This document shows, piece by piece, positions 10,877 through 22,119 of a DNA stretch of 64,000 nucleotides. Under the pieces are notes generated by a model. The model was given only the letters and a program-made list of their open reading frames with translations. It was not told where the DNA came from and did no database searches. The translations under genes were made by a program, and so were the position numbers. The stretch spans positions 496,001-560,000 of the forward strand of contig JANUWI010000019.1 of assembly GCA_025504975.1 (NCBI GenBank), read 5' to 3'. Each line of letters opens with the position of its first letter. Position 1 is the first letter of the stretch. Origin of the DNA: Plenodomus lindquistii (taxonomy: Eukaryota; Ascomycota; Dothideomycetes; Pleosporales; Leptosphaeriaceae).

Positions 10877-13800
10877 ATGTCGTCCAAGGCACGCAGCCCT
10901 CGGTCCACGTCTCCAGCGGCGGCCATCGGCAAGGAAGAGGCCTCACGACTGCGGTCGCCGCTGCGAGGAGGCTTCGCCGCCAACGAGCCGGAGGAGATTC
11001 ACCACCCGTCTGCTGCAAATGGCGGCCCCAAGATTATGCGCTCTGCCCCAACCGGCTCGCCCATGTCGACCAACGAGCCCGCCGAGTTCCCCTTCAACGC
11101 CCCCGTCGCCGTGGCGAATGGCACCTTTGGGCCCATTGCGACGATTGAGCCCCTGCCCCGAGCCCACAAGCCCTCGTCGCATACCTCGAATGGCTCCAAC
11201 GGCTCCTACTACCCGCCCTTTGCGCCCATGTCGCGACAGCCCACGGGCGACGGCGCCGACTCGGACGCCCCACGCGAGCGCAAGAGCGTCCAGTTTGCCC
11301 GGCCAAACGCCTACGCCAACGATCCCCTCGCAGCTGGCTCACGGCAGCAATCTTGGGACGCCAATGAGGGAGACGCCGAGGCAAAGGGCAAGGAGCGCGA
11401 GCGCGAGCGGCAGGGCACCTCGTCGCTCATGGGCAAGCTGAGGGCGCTGGCCTCGCCCATGCAGGGCCACGGCCGAAGCCTGAGCGCATTGGGGGGCAGC
11501 TCCTCTGTGCCCGAGGGGTCGCCGCATGGCCAGCTCTCCCCGACCTCGGAGCGCGACGAGCCTCGCTATGACGGCGCCCAGGACAGCGAGGCCGATGCTG
11601 ATGGCGAGTCGAGTGCTGGCGAGGGCATGTCGCGACCAGGCAGAAGACGCAGGAAGAGCCGGCGCTGGTTTGACGGCGAGGGCGAGGGCACACAGACGGC
11701 GCCCACCACGCCAAAGCAATCGACCGGAAACTTCTTCTCCCGCGACTCGCCCAGCGGCACGCCCACGTCCTCACGTCCAGCCTTCCTGCGCCGAGGCACC
11801 ATGACCGACATACCCGAGACCGCCTCCCGACAGGGCTACTCCGAGGACGAGGGACGCTCGCGCATTGCCAAAGAGAGTGCGTGGGCGCGTGGCCTGCACA
11901 GCGCTCGAGGGCTGTCCTATGGTGGACTGCGCAGACACGATCCAAATGCAGAAGAGGAAGTCTCTGAACATCGACCAGGCCAACGGCGTGCCCTCACATC
12001 CTTCAGGGGAGCTGCAGGCGAGACACAGCCTTCGCCCTGGCGCATGCGCAGTGAGCGTACTTCTAGTCTGAGTGCGCAAAAGTGGAAGTCCATCAAGAAC
12101 AGTCTCAAGCTCCTCGGCAACAGGACAAAGGCAGAACGGCAAGTCGACCATGCAAAGTCGGCCGAGCTCATGGCAGAGCTGCTTGCTGGTGCGCCCGCTG
12201 CCCTGTTCCTCGCCAGCATGTTCCAGCGCGACGAACATGGCCACAAGCGCATACCCGTCCTTCTCGAACAGCTCAAAGTCACCATTAGCGATCCCGACAA
12301 ATCAAAAATAGACAAGAAGCAGGACAAGGATGGCGATCGCCATACCCCTCTGCGCGTCGAGCTCGAATATGGTAGTGGCTTGACCCGCATGAAGTGGGTT
12401 GTCTACCGCACCGTCACAGATTTCGCCAACTTGCATCTCAAATTCAAGATTCAAGAAAAGCAAGACTCGTTTCGAAGTCGGCCTTCCAATCGCCCTAGAG
12501 AAATCAAAGAAAAAGTCAAGGACGGCGACAACGAGGAGGAAGACAAGGCAGACCCACGCACAAAGTTGCCCCGATTCCCCAAAAGTGTTGTGCCATATCT
12601 CCGAGGTCTACGAGGATACGGCAGCTTGGAAGACGAAGAGGAAGACGAGGAAGAGGATCCTGCCATCGTCAGTGGACCAGACGGCGATGCGAGTGGGACC
12701 GAACGTCCTGGACGTGCCAAGCGCAACAAGTCGTCCTTCCTTACACGCCGAAAGTCCAGTATAAGTGGCTCGCAGACTCCGGGCCCTCCTGGCCTACTCA
12801 CAACTCGCCAAGGTAGTTTCGGCGGCGCAACTGGGCCATTGCAGGCCAAGATGAACCATCACGACCGACAACGGAAGAAACTCGAAGCCTACCTCAAAGG
12901 TCTCATGACATATCTCATCTTCCGACCCGACAGCAATCGTCTATGCAAGTTCCTGGAGCTCTCTGCACTCGGTGTGCGACTGGCTGCCGAGGGGGGATAC
13001 CACGGCAAAGAAGGGTACATGATGATCAAGTCTTCAAAGGGTGTCGATAATCGCAAGGCGTGGACCAGGATCTCAATGATGAGTCGTCACTGGCCTAAGT
13101 GGTTCTTGGTCAGACACAGCTACGTCGTTTGCGTCGACTCTCCTGAAGAGATGAATGTCTACGATGTCTTCCTGGTCGATGCAGACTTCAAGCTCGAGTC
13201 CAAGTCTGGGAGAATACGCGACAAGAAGGCTAGAGATATTGCGAGCGAGGCCAAGGCGTCTGCGACCGGACATCACCAGCTAAAACTATCAAACTCTGAG
13301 CGAAAAATGAAATTGCTCGCCAGAAACGACAAGATGCTACAGCAGTTTGAGGAATCCATCTCTTTCATGGCACAAAACACGCCATGGTCACAGCGTCAAC
13401 GATTCGACAGCTTCGCACCTGTGCGAAGGAAGATCTACGCCCAATGGCTTGTGGATGGTCGCGACTACATGTGGAACGTCTCGCGAGCAATTAGCATGGC
13501 TCGCGATGTCATCTACATCCACGATTGGTGGCTCAGTCCTGAACTATACTTGCGTCGCCCCGCGGCTATCAGCCAAAAGTGGAGACTGGACAGACTTCTC
13601 CAACGCAAGGCTCAGGAAGGTGTCAAGATCTTTGTCATCATGTACCGCAACATCGACGCTGCCATTCCTATCGACTCCGAGTACTCCAAGTTCTCACTGC
13701 TGGATCTGCATCCCAATGTATTCGTCCAAAGGTCACCTAATCAGATCCGACAAAACACATTCTTCTGGTCGCATCATGAGAAGATTTGTGTCATCGATCA

Positions 13801-16615
13801 CACGGTCGCATTCTGTGGTGGTGTTGATCTGTGCCTTGGACGATGGGATACACCGCAACACGCTGTGGTTGACGACAAGCCTACTGGCTTTGAGTTGGAC
13901 GACACGCCCAAGGATGCCGATCACTGTCAATTGTGGCCAGGTAAGGACTACTCGAACCCTCGTGTCCAGGATTTCTTCGCGCTAGATAAGCCCTATGAGG
14001 AGATGTACGACCGATCCAAGGTACCCAGGATGCCGTGGCACGATATTGGCATGCAGATTGTTGGCCAACCGGCTAGAGATCTGACTCGTCATTTCGTCCA
14101 GCGATGGAACTATCTGCTCCGTCAACGAAAGCCATCTCGACCTACGCCGTTCCTTCTGCCACCACCAGACTTCAACCCAGCCGACATAGAAGCTCTGGGT
14201 CTTGATGGAACATGCGAAGTTCAGATTCTACGATCAGCATGCGCATGGTCACTGGGTACGCCCAATAAGGTTGAGCACAGCATCATGAATGCGTACGTCC
14301 AGATGATTGCCACATCTGAGCACTTTGTGTACATTGAGAACCAATTCTACATCAGCAGTAGCGATGTCCTGGGCACCAAGATTGAGAACAAGATCAACGA
14401 CGCCCTGGTGGACCGCATCAAGCGTGCTCATGCCAATGACGAAGACTGGAGGGCTTGCATCATGCTGCCTCTGATGCCAGGATACCAGAACACGGTTGAT
14501 GAACAAGAAGGTAGCAGCGTTCGTCTCATCATGACATGTCAGTATCACAGCATCTGCCGTGGCGAGTCGTCTATTTTTGGGCGACTCCGTGCTGCTGGTA
14601 TCGAACCGGAAGACTATATCCAGTTCTACGGCCTGCGATCGTGGGGCGAGATTGGGCCCAACAAGATGGTTGTTACAGAGGAGTTGTACATCCACGCCAA
14701 GGTCATGATTGTCGATGACCGTGTTGCCATTATTGGATCTGCCAACATCAATGAGCGGTCCATGTTGGGTTCGCGAGACTCCGAGGTTGCTGCTATTGTT
14801 CGTGATACCGAGGTCCTGGACTCATACATGGCTGGCCAGCCATACAAGGTTGGCAAGTTCCCGCACACACTACGCATGCGGCTGATGCGCGAACATCTTG
14901 GTATCGATGTTGATGGCATTACCGAGGATGATTTGATTAGCCTGATGTCTGATCAGGATAGTGCAGACTTCCACACCGAGTCGTCTGGACCAAACTCACC
15001 CACTGCCCACCGCGCGACGGAGCAGAAGCTAGCAGAAAATAAGCATAAGATGCAAGACGACCTGATAGCTCGCGCTGAGAAGCTCCACAGTTTCAACCAC
15101 GACTTCGACTGGGCACAGGATGAGAATCCACACATCCAGAGTCCTAAGAAGCCATCGTCGGACCCTCGCGTGCAACATAATGAGAGGCACGAAAAGGATG
15201 TTCGTGGTGAAGGTGCAGACCATATGTTGGAGCTTGAGCGAAACAGACCCGTCGTCGCTCATGCTCGCGACTCCTACATTGATGCGGACGGGTACGAGAA
15301 GCTCGTCACCGATTTTGCCGCAGAAGGCACACCAAAGAAGAGCTCTACGCACCGCACCCGTGGTCGCAGTGGCACAACCGGTACTCGCACCAGCGGCGTC
15401 AGCAACCATACCGTGGGATATGCCGGCTTGCCTCCTCCACGCCTACCCCGCATGGACACCACCAAGCTCGGCCTCACACAACTGAGCCAACTGCCCGCCC
15501 TCCCGCTCTCAGACGACACCGACATTGGCGGCCCACCCCTCCAGCGCACATTCAGCTATGCCTCATCTTCTGTCATCAACCCTCTCCTCGCTGAGATGCG
15601 CCGTCCCATTGTCACAGATGACTGCATGCGCGACCCCATCAACGACTCCTTCTTCCTAGACACCTGGCACCAAGTCGCAGAAAACAACACAAAGCTGTTC
15701 CGTCAGGTGTTCCGCTGCATGCCCGACAACGACGTAAGAACGTGGAAGGAGTACCAAGAGTACGCCGCGTTCGCAGAGCGCTTTGCCAAGTCGCAGGGTG
15801 GCGACAAGAGCCAGCAACATCGTACACAGGACGCGCCAGGCAAGACAGGACCACCTGGTGCTGGAGTCGGGCTGGGCGAGAAGATGGGAACCATGGGCAA
15901 GACAGTAGGCGCACAAGCTCACGCTCTGGGCGACAAACTCAACGACAAGCTCGGCAACCAATCCGAAAAGTCGCCCGCAGGCAGCCACGACCCCAACCAC
16001 CACTCCCGCATCGGCGGCGTAGAACAATGGGCCGAAGACCAAGAAAACCGCGTCCAAAGCCAAAGCCCCCCACCCCCCGGCTCCCGCAACAGCGCCCTCC
16101 ACCTCGACACGACTACCAACACCCCCCCTCTCAACGAAAAAACCGGCCTCGCGCCCGCCGAACCCGCAGACGACGCAATCGTAAGCCCCATGAACCCCTC
16201 CCCCATAGGAAAAACCTTTACCTTCCCCCCTCCACCCCCCATCCCGTCCGACCCCCAAAACCCACACGACATTGCATCCCCCACCCCAACTTCCGCCAAC
16301 CCACGCACCCGCAACGTCACCATCACCGAACCCACTCTCCACCCCGCCCACGCCGCTACTTTCCCCACCACAACATCATCCGCCCCTCACCGCACCAACA
16401 CCAAGCGCTCCCGCCGCCGCGCAACCACTAAATCCAGTAACCGCGCGTTCCACGCCACAGACGCGGAACTCATGTTGGATCGGGAGGATGCGAGGAAATT
16501 GCTAGATCTTGTACAAGGGCATCTTGTGGTTTGGCCGTATGATTGGCTAGAGGCGGAGGAGAAGGGGGGCGGGTGGTTGTATAACGTTGATCAGATTGCG
16601 CCATTGGAGATTTAG
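10877..16615 (+). CDS. Phospholipase D (Spo14/PLD1 type), 1912 aa
   Basis: This is one continuous frame. An in-frame GTG lies at 10838, but the first ATG (MSSKARSPRS) is at 10877. A disordered Ser/Pro/Arg-rich N-terminus of about 400 residues leads into a PX-like region (around 430-590, interrupted by acidic and basic insertions), then a PH-like segment. The catalytic core carries two HKD motifs: HEKICVID at His967/Lys969/Asp974 and HAKVMIVD at His1273/Lys1275/Asp1280, the second followed by GSANINERS. Both are intact, so the enzyme should be active. Family knowledge: it cleaves phosphatidylcholine to phosphatidic acid and choline at membranes, with roles in sporulation, secretion and hyphal growth. 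The long Pro-rich C-terminal extension (roughly 1640-1860) ends in a conserved-looking tail. The absence of introns in a gene this long is notable but not unusual in this group. Confidence 0.95.
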   Translation: MSSKARSPRSTSPAAAIGKEEASRLRSPLRGGFAANEPEEIHHPSAANGGPKIMRSAPTGSPMSTNEPAEFPFNAPVAVANGTFGPIATIEPLPRAHKPSSHTSNGSNGSYYPPFAPMSRQPTGDGADSDAPRERKSVQFARPNAYANDPLAAGSRQQSWDANEGDAEAKGKERERERQGTSSLMGKLRALASPMQGHGRSLSALGGSSSVPEGSPHGQLSPTSERDEPRYDGAQDSEADADGESSAGEGMSRPGRRRRKSRRWFDGEGEGTQTAPTTPKQSTGNFFSRDSPSGTPTSSRPAFLRRGTMTDIPETASRQGYSEDEGRSRIAKESAWARGLHSARGLSYGGLRRHDPNAEEEVSEHRPGQRRALTSFRGAAGETQPSPWRMRSERTSSLSAQKWKSIKNSLKLLGNRTKAERQVDHAKSAELMAELLAGAPAALFLASMFQRDEHGHKRIPVLLEQLKVTISDPDKSKIDKKQDKDGDRHTPLRVELEYGSGLTRMKWVVYRTVTDFANLHLKFKIQEKQDSFRSRPSNRPREIKEKVKDGDNEEEDKADPRTKLPRFPKSVVPYLRGLRGYGSLEDEEEDEEEDPAIVSGPDGDASGTERPGRAKRNKSSFLTRRKSSISGSQTPGPPGLLTTRQGSFGGATGPLQAKMNHHDRQRKKLEAYLKGLMTYLIFRPDSNRLCKFLELSALGVRLAAEGGYHGKEGYMMIKSSKGVDNRKAWTRISMMSRHWPKWFLVRHSYVVCVDSPEEMNVYDVFLVDADFKLESKSGRIRDKKARDIASEAKASATGHHQLKLSNSERKMKLLARNDKMLQQFEESISFMAQNTPWSQRQRFDSFAPVRRKIYAQWLVDGRDYMWNVSRAISMARDVIYIHDWWLSPELYLRRPAAISQKWRLDRLLQRKAQEGVKIFVIMYRNIDAAIPIDSEYSKFSLLDLHPNVFVQRSPNQIRQNTFFWSHHEKICVIDHTVAFCGGVDLCLGRWDTPQHAVVDDKPTGFELDDTPKDADHCQLWPGKDYSNPRVQDFFALDKPYEEMYDRSKVPRMPWHDIGMQIVGQPARDLTRHFVQRWNYLLRQRKPSRPTPFLLPPPDFNPADIEALGLDGTCEVQILRSACAWSLGTPNKVEHSIMNAYVQMIATSEHFVYIENQFYISSSDVLGTKIENKINDALVDRIKRAHANDEDWRACIMLPLMPGYQNTVDEQEGSSVRLIMTCQYHSICRGESSIFGRLRAAGIEPEDYIQFYGLRSWGEIGPNKMVVTEELYIHAKVMIVDDRVAIIGSANINERSMLGSRDSEVAAIVRDTEVLDSYMAGQPYKVGKFPHTLRMRLMREHLGIDVDGITEDDLISLMSDQDSADFHTESSGPNSPTAHRATEQKLAENKHKMQDDLIARAEKLHSFNHDFDWAQDENPHIQSPKKPSSDPRVQHNERHEKDVRGEGADHMLELERNRPVVAHARDSYIDADGYEKLVTDFAAEGTPKKSSTHRTRGRSGTTGTRTSGVSNHTVGYAGLPPPRLPRMDTTKLGLTQLSQLPALPLSDDTDIGGPPLQRTFSYASSSVINPLLAEMRRPIVTDDCMRDPINDSFFLDTWHQVAENNTKLFRQVFRCMPDNDVRTWKEYQEYAAFAERFAKSQGGDKSQQHRTQDAPGKTGPPGAGVGLGEKMGTMGKTVGAQAHALGDKLNDKLGNQSEKSPAGSHDPNHHSRIGGVEQWAEDQENRVQSQSPPPPGSRNSALHLDTTTNTPPLNEKTGLAPAEPADDAIVSPMNPSPIGKTFTFPPPPPIPSDPQNPHDIASPTPTSANPRTRNVTITEPTLHPAHAATFPTTTSSAPHRTNTKRSRRRATTKSSNRAFHATDAELMLDREDARKLLDLVQGHLVVWPYDWLEAEEKGGGWLYNVDQIAPLEI

Positions 16616-17068
16616 TAAGTTTGACCCTTTTTTTCTGGGTTTTGAGGGGGCTTGAGGAGGGCAGGGTTTGGGGATGAATGCTGACTTGAGTTTAGTAATT
16701 GAAGTGAAAGCGAGAGTGAAGTGCTGAGATGGGAGGGTAGGGGATGGGGATGGGAAAGCGGGTATTTGGGTGTGTTGAGGGTTGTTGGGAGGGGGGGAGG
16801 GTGTTTGTTGGTATTGGTCTAGTGTTGGTCAGATGGGACTGGATTGGATTGGGGTAACAAGGACGTTTTCAAGCGTTTCAACTCGTTGTCCAGCGTTGCA
16901 TTTCGTTCTGCATACATATTATTACCACCTCGTCTTACACGCATCATACATCTAGCCGGCGTGTATTACATTTGCATTCTTCCTTTTTCCCCTTTTCTCC
17001 AGGCATCTTGTCTTTCTTGTCTTGTCTTGTCTTGTTTGTTTCCTGTCTATATCTCTTTGTTTTTCTCT

Positions 17069-17096
17069 CCCCCCCCCCCTTTTTTTTTAAAAAAAA
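17069..17096 (+). repeat. Homopolymer block C11-T9-A8
   Basis: Eleven C, nine T and eight A residues follow one another. Such a block is prone to slippage and sequencing error, so its exact length should not be trusted. Confidence 0.9.
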
Positions 17097-17258
17097 GAAT
17101 ATTTTTACAACACACTTGAAATACATTTTTTTTTCATCATTTTTTTTGGCAGAACGTGGGGTGGGATAGTAGTATAGCACATGTCCCTAGTTTAGTCACT
17201 TTGATCTAGTTAATTCGAATCTCAATTCGCAGGGAAGGGATATGCATATTCTGCATTG

Positions 17259-17280
17259 ACACACACACACACACACACAC
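17259..17280 (+). repeat. (AC)11 dinucleotide microsatellite
   Basis: Eleven perfect AC units in intergenic DNA. Confidence 0.95.
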
Positions 17281-18616
17281 GTACACGTACTTGTCGAAAA
17301 GTCGATTGTGATGGTTGGTGAAGTCGGACTCAGGCTTGAGACCATCTATGACCGAAGAACGCTCTGAAGTAGGTATGAGAGGAGCGGCAAAAGATGCGAG
17401 TGGAGGATGATGAGGTGATTCGCTAGTCAAGCAGGTCATGTGTTTGCGGAGATTTGAAGTAAAAGTGTCAAGGTTCCTGCGAAGTCGACTTGACGAGCTA
17501 ATATACGTGAAGATGGATGCTTGGGTGTATGAATGCGCCTTTTGTTTTAATGGGGTTGTTTGCAAAGACGGCACGCGATTACATGACCGCATGAAACTGC
17601 TGTGAGATTACGTCGATATGTTGACGTTTGTGATCATCTATCTACTGTGTGTAGGGAAGGCGTTCCCGACTTCACGACATAAATTGTAAATTTTGTGGAA
17701 AAGAGAATTTCCAACTGACTACCATATGGTTCTTTAGAGTCGGTAAACGTGAGCCGTTTTCCTCACCGGTGAACGGGCTGATTGTCACATGTCCACCGCA
17801 TTCCTAATGCCGCTTATTTTCTTCCGATGAATTCACTGTCTCTGGACGATTTAGGGGTCTGTCTTACACTGGCACATGTCAGCTCGGTACTCAAATACGG
17901 AATCAGCCTTTGTCGTATGCTCGACACCAAAAAGGGGATCTGATCTCGTATGCTCGACTAGTCATCGCTCCGAAAGTCGGGCTCAAAGTTACACATCCAA
18001 GCACACCGCGTTCCGCGAAGTCGCACCGGTTCCTGAACCAACATTGGCGATCAAACGCCCGTTTCAAACGCCTCAACAAGGTCAAGAGAGCTGGACATTA
18101 CACCAAGCCGCCCGGTCCAGAGCCCTCGAGTCACCACACACTGACATCGAAAGTTAGTCAGCTGACAGGAACTCAAGAACGTTCGGGTGGACATGTTCAA
18201 CGCTGATGCCAGCACACTCCTACAGACAGACACACGAATGTCATATTTCCATGTCATGTATTCTGCAATGCTACAATTCAACTTGCAATCATGACATGAC
18301 CGGTCGCGCTCTTCTCGTTGGTGCGCATAATCCCACCGAACCAGTTTTCGCACTCTGTAGCACGATAGACGAAGCTGAGCATGAATGCAGACATTCACAT
18401 CCACACGAACTCACGATGCATAGTGCGCTCGAAACGTCATTTAATACGAGCAGGGCTACGCTAGGTAATTATTACGACTTGTTCGTCCGTCGGAGCAATG
18501 GCTGGGTTGGATATAAATTCTGTTGCGCTTCTGGATTCATTTGGGACTTCAATCACCATCCCGCCGATATTCTGAACTTGGAAGCCCTTTCTCGTACCAC
18601 ACAAATCATCCCCAGC

Positions 18617-18912
18617 ATGTCTACTGCAACGACCTCGGGTTCGAATTCAGCATCAGGAGTCAGCGCCTGTGTTGGATGCCTCAAGTGTGTGCAGAGCGCC
18701 GGCATGCGAACTTGTCCTAAATGCATGGGACATCCAACCGAGTAAGTCAATCATGTACAGGTTTCGATAATCGGCGAATGTCTCGTCTTGCAAAATGCCT
18801 TGAAGTGAACATGCTGAGTCTTCCTAGGTATCGCACCGGCGAAAAATGTCGGTACTGCAACGGTCGCGGCAGTGTGGGCCGAGCGGCTTGTCCGGGCGAA
18901 CCACGTTTATAG
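18617..18912 (+). CDS. Small CxxC zinc-ribbon-like protein, 69 aa (two exons)
   Basis: Exons 18617-18741 and 18828-18912 join into 70 codons across an 86-nt intron with a GTAAGT donor and a CCTAG acceptor. The product has eight cysteines: C18/C21/C24, C33/C36 (CPKC), C49/C52 (CRYC) and C63. The CPKCMGHP and CRYCNGRGS segments resemble the CxxCxGxG repeats of the DnaJ cysteine-rich domain, so zinc binding is likely (inference). There is no J domain, signal peptide or membrane segment. The frame stays open upstream of the chosen ATG (a further ATG is at 18206), but that extension has no domain-like content, so the short form is preferred. The function is not recognised. Confidence 0.62.
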
Positions 18913-20641
18913 ATCAGACCTGGTATTTGATCCCGGGGGTTTATATCGCCGGTACTGCGACACTTTTCGTGAAAACGAGTGGTTGCCATGTCTTCGACTT
19001 CAAGGTTTAAAACCTCAGCACCGCGGGACAGGTCATGTGATCAAAGGGACTTCATCATCTCCTCTCCTCCGTTCTCTAAATGTCCGACCATTCTATCTTT
19101 CAGTACGACAGAAATATCTTGGTACTGTAGATGATTTGACCAAGCGCTCGATTCCCATACACACTGTCTTGCGACATTTCCTTGCTACGTTCCATGGAAC
19201 CTTTATGAGTATATATATCTACACAAAGCTTTACGTGGGCGACGCTACCACCTGGAGGTCAACATTAAAACATCAAACCTTATTGGCACATCACAACCAA
19301 TCACAGTGCTGTTCGTATAAACCTCCCTTGTCCCATTCCCGAAACATAACCTCACGCATACCTGATATGCACTCATGCCCTACCGTGTAACCCACCCACG
19401 CACAATCTGACAGGACACCGCTTTCCCGCATGAACACATGCTCCATGCTCACTGCCAAGCAGGTGTCGAGTCCCAAGCTAGCGGTAAGGCATCAGACAAG
19501 TCATTGCGCCGGCTACGTGGTCCGGTCAAACGTGCAGATCCTTCGGGTACCGTGTGACGGCACACAACTTCCAAGATGTTGTCAGCGGTAACAGGAACAG
19601 GCTTGGGCACTGGTCACCATCTCCATGTGCGATTTGAGGTGGTGAGATCTGTATTGATGACGTGGAGATGCGGTACGAGGGTCGGGTGAGGGTTGTGTGA
19701 ATGTAGGGTGGTGGACACGTGAATGTAGGTACAGGTCTTGGTGCGTCCCGTGTCCTGGGGATCTTTTGAATGCTGGCGAGAACGTCCGCGTGAAATTCGA
19801 AATGACACTAGTATGTACTCTGACACAAGGCTCTGGACACACGTGAAATTGAGCGCTTCCCGGGAGCAGAATTACGCAAAGGTTGCTGTGAAGAAGTTTA
19901 AACGAGCAATACAGTCCAAGAACAAAGTCTGTCATACAATGTAGTTCGGTGACTCCTATTAGCATCTCATTGGTGGATCTTACTAAAGAAAGAAATCATG
20001 GGCTGCTGCTCTCTTGTCAGCCATTTCTCTGGGTAGTACAAGGCAGCCGCAGCGCAAGATGCTATAACTCCATCGAACATCACCACAACTGCGGTAAATT
20101 CCGGGACCTGGAGTCGAAGAGCATGCCACTTTAGAACGCGAAGCTAATCTGCTGCTATATTTGTCCAGGATATCGGTCTTTCGACCAAAAACCGATTTGG
20201 CGGTAATATCAACGAACACACAAACACCACTGACGTTGTCCTGAACAAAACTGCAAGATGTATTGCGTACAAATGCACTGTGGCAACCCAACATCGTGCT
20301 TTGTCGAGCTTCAAAGGGTGGGAATCGGACTACGCAGTCTATGACCCGTTGAGTTTGACTGATCAGGGTCCATGAATCCCCACCAACACGCCGACGCGTG
20401 CTACTTAGATATTGAGAATGGTACTCTCAACACAGGCAAGCAACAACATGCAAAGCGGCACTTGAGAACTTTGTACAATGATAGCCAACAACGAAGACGG
20501 GGATATTTGTAAATCTTGTTAAACATGGACCGTACTTGAACCCAAGTACATTCGATAGCCACAAGAAGTAATGCAAGTCAAAAACTTCATACTACAATAC
20601 ACTACGTTTCAAAAAAGAAGATCAACTTAAGAATCAACCCG
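18913..20641. other. Intergenic region, nothing supported
   Basis: About 1.7 kb with only short ORFs. A TATAAA-like sequence near 19316 is followed by a trivially short ORF. No repeat, RNA gene or conserved coding pattern could be recognised. Confidence 0.45.
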
Positions 20642-21683
20642 TCAGGGTCCCAAGACGCTGTCGTGCCTCTTTCTCGCAGGTCTTTGGGGCACCGCCATCA
20701 CGGGTGCATCTCTACAAGCAAAGAGTTTCAGGGCGACATCGAGCTCCATTGCATGATTGAACTGCATTGAGTCATCCTCTGCCACGTTATCCCTGACGAC
20801 AAGGCGATCAATGCTACTCCATAAGTCTTTGCCGATGGCCGCATTTATTTGGATGGCTTGGTTTCGAGAAACGTTGCGAATGATGATGCGCTCCGTCTTG
20901 ACGACGCTTTCGGGTGAAGGAGTTTCGGAATCGTCAACGAGTGTGCCGTCGTCACTTCCTTGATCATCATGCTCGTTTCGCAAAGATCTTAGGTCAGCGG
21001 GAGTCAGAGGTATAGTAGTATCATCTGTAGTGGTCAGTGGTGTTAATGTGCACAACGCTATTGTTAAACTCACTCCATGGACGCCGATCTTTGAGCAAGC
21101 GGGCAATGCGGAGTCCCTCGCAATTTTCGATCTCTTCTCGTAGATACTCGTCGATGCGCTCAATGACCGCGGTATTGGCCACTAGTTGCTTCTCGACATT
21201 GCTCATGACACCAACGTTGGCTATCGTGACGCGCAGCAATAGTGCCGACTTGACATGCGCGAGATCGTCCATGATAACACTTAGCTTCTTTTCGTCGGCG
21301 GATCCATGTATAAGTTGGTGTCTGAATTGGCTGGCCTTGCTTTTCAGCTTTGGGTCAAGCTCGATAAGGAGATCTGTGAGCTTGGTTTGCACAACCTCCA
21401 GCCGAGCCAGTTCCGTCGCAATGGTTGCCGTCTGCAAGTCTTCTTCGTCTATGATGATCCCAACAATCGCCTTGACACTCCTTAATTCTCCTTCGTGTCG
21501 ACTCAAGACTTCAAATAATGCTGACGTGCGTTTTTGTGCCTTGCGAAGCCGTTCCAGGATACGGAAGGCTTGCTCCATAAGCTGGGTCGTAGCTTGAATT
21601 GCAGCGACGAACACAAACACTTCGGCCTATAGGACTTTGTGAGCTACAAATTCTCCTTCGCGTAGTTACTGGCCACTTACCAT
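20642..21683 (-). CDS. Stand-alone STAND-type N-terminal domain protein, 312 aa (three exons)
   Basis: On the minus strand the exons are 21681-21683 (the start codon alone), 21074-21626 and 20642-21024, totalling 313 codons. The introns are 54 and 49 nt with GTAAGT/GTGAGT donors. The start MAEVFVFVAAIQATTQL followed by a helical, heptad-like region up to about residue 185 matches the fungal N-terminal domain found on NACHT/STAND proteins. No P-loop NTPase follows. The C-terminal third instead has two copies of a pattern of the form I/V-V/I-R-x-x-x-x-x-x-x-A/S-I/M-Q-x-N (NVSRNQAIQIN and DNVAEDDSMQFN, about residues 240-285), a feature I associate with related Pleosporales proteins. A role in incompatibility or stress signalling is inferred from the family only. 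A 3-nt coding first exon is unusual but supported by both splice sites. Confidence 0.72.
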
Positions 21684-22119
21684 GGTTTTTGTTTTTGCGT
21701 CGGTACAACGAATATGATACCTTGTGTTGATTGTAGAGCGAGGATGCCGAGGAAGTGACAGGCGCATGATCTCCTTTATGCTCCAACTCAAGACTTCCCC
21801 GCCCTCTAGGGGGCGCAGCATTAACTGCATGGTAAGCATGTTCGCAGATGATCTGACGATGCGTTCGCAGCTGGGTTGTGTAATTGGACGATTGTGACCA
21901 CTGACACGACGCGACGCAATCACCTTGCAACAAGCGAATGCATATCAGCTAGGGGCGTCCAATTGCGGGGTCCGTCAAAATTGCAGATGCGGTCCAAGGC
22001 TAGCCGAGAGCTCTTCCAGGGTATGGATTGGGGAAATGGTGGGTGTTGCGCTCCCTGTCTTGTGTGGACGAAGACGCCACTATTTCATACAGCGTGACTC
22101 AATCGCCGACAAAATCCAA
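21684..22119. other. Spacer between STAND-N gene and retropepsin-like gene
   Basis: A 436-nt spacer between two genes in the same orientation. It presumably holds the promoter of the STAND-N gene. No further coding content is supported. Confidence 0.4.

Larger units (their letters stand above)
16616..18616. other. Intergenic region with homopolymer and CA repeats
   Basis: Two kilobases without a supported gene. It holds the phospholipase D 3' region (T/G-rich), a C11-T9-A8 homopolymer block, a (CA)11 repeat and short ORFs that look non-coding. A 13-nt sequence TCGTATGCTCGAC occurs twice near 17912 and 17946. Confidence 0.5.

Noticed and set aside
15656..16351. Long minus-strand and alternative plus-strand frames over the 3' part of the phospholipase D gene
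   Set aside because: They are shadows of GC-rich Pro-coding sequence. The phospholipase D frame continues to a coherent C-terminus.
17041..17100. Possible RNA polymerase III or poly-T terminator
   Set aside because: The T-run is part of a C/T/A homopolymer block with no upstream A/B boxes, so no tRNA or other Pol III gene is supported.
17206..17592. 128-codon minus-strand frame
   Set aside because: It reads through the CA microsatellite (Val-Cys repeat) and has no family resemblance, so it is most likely chance.
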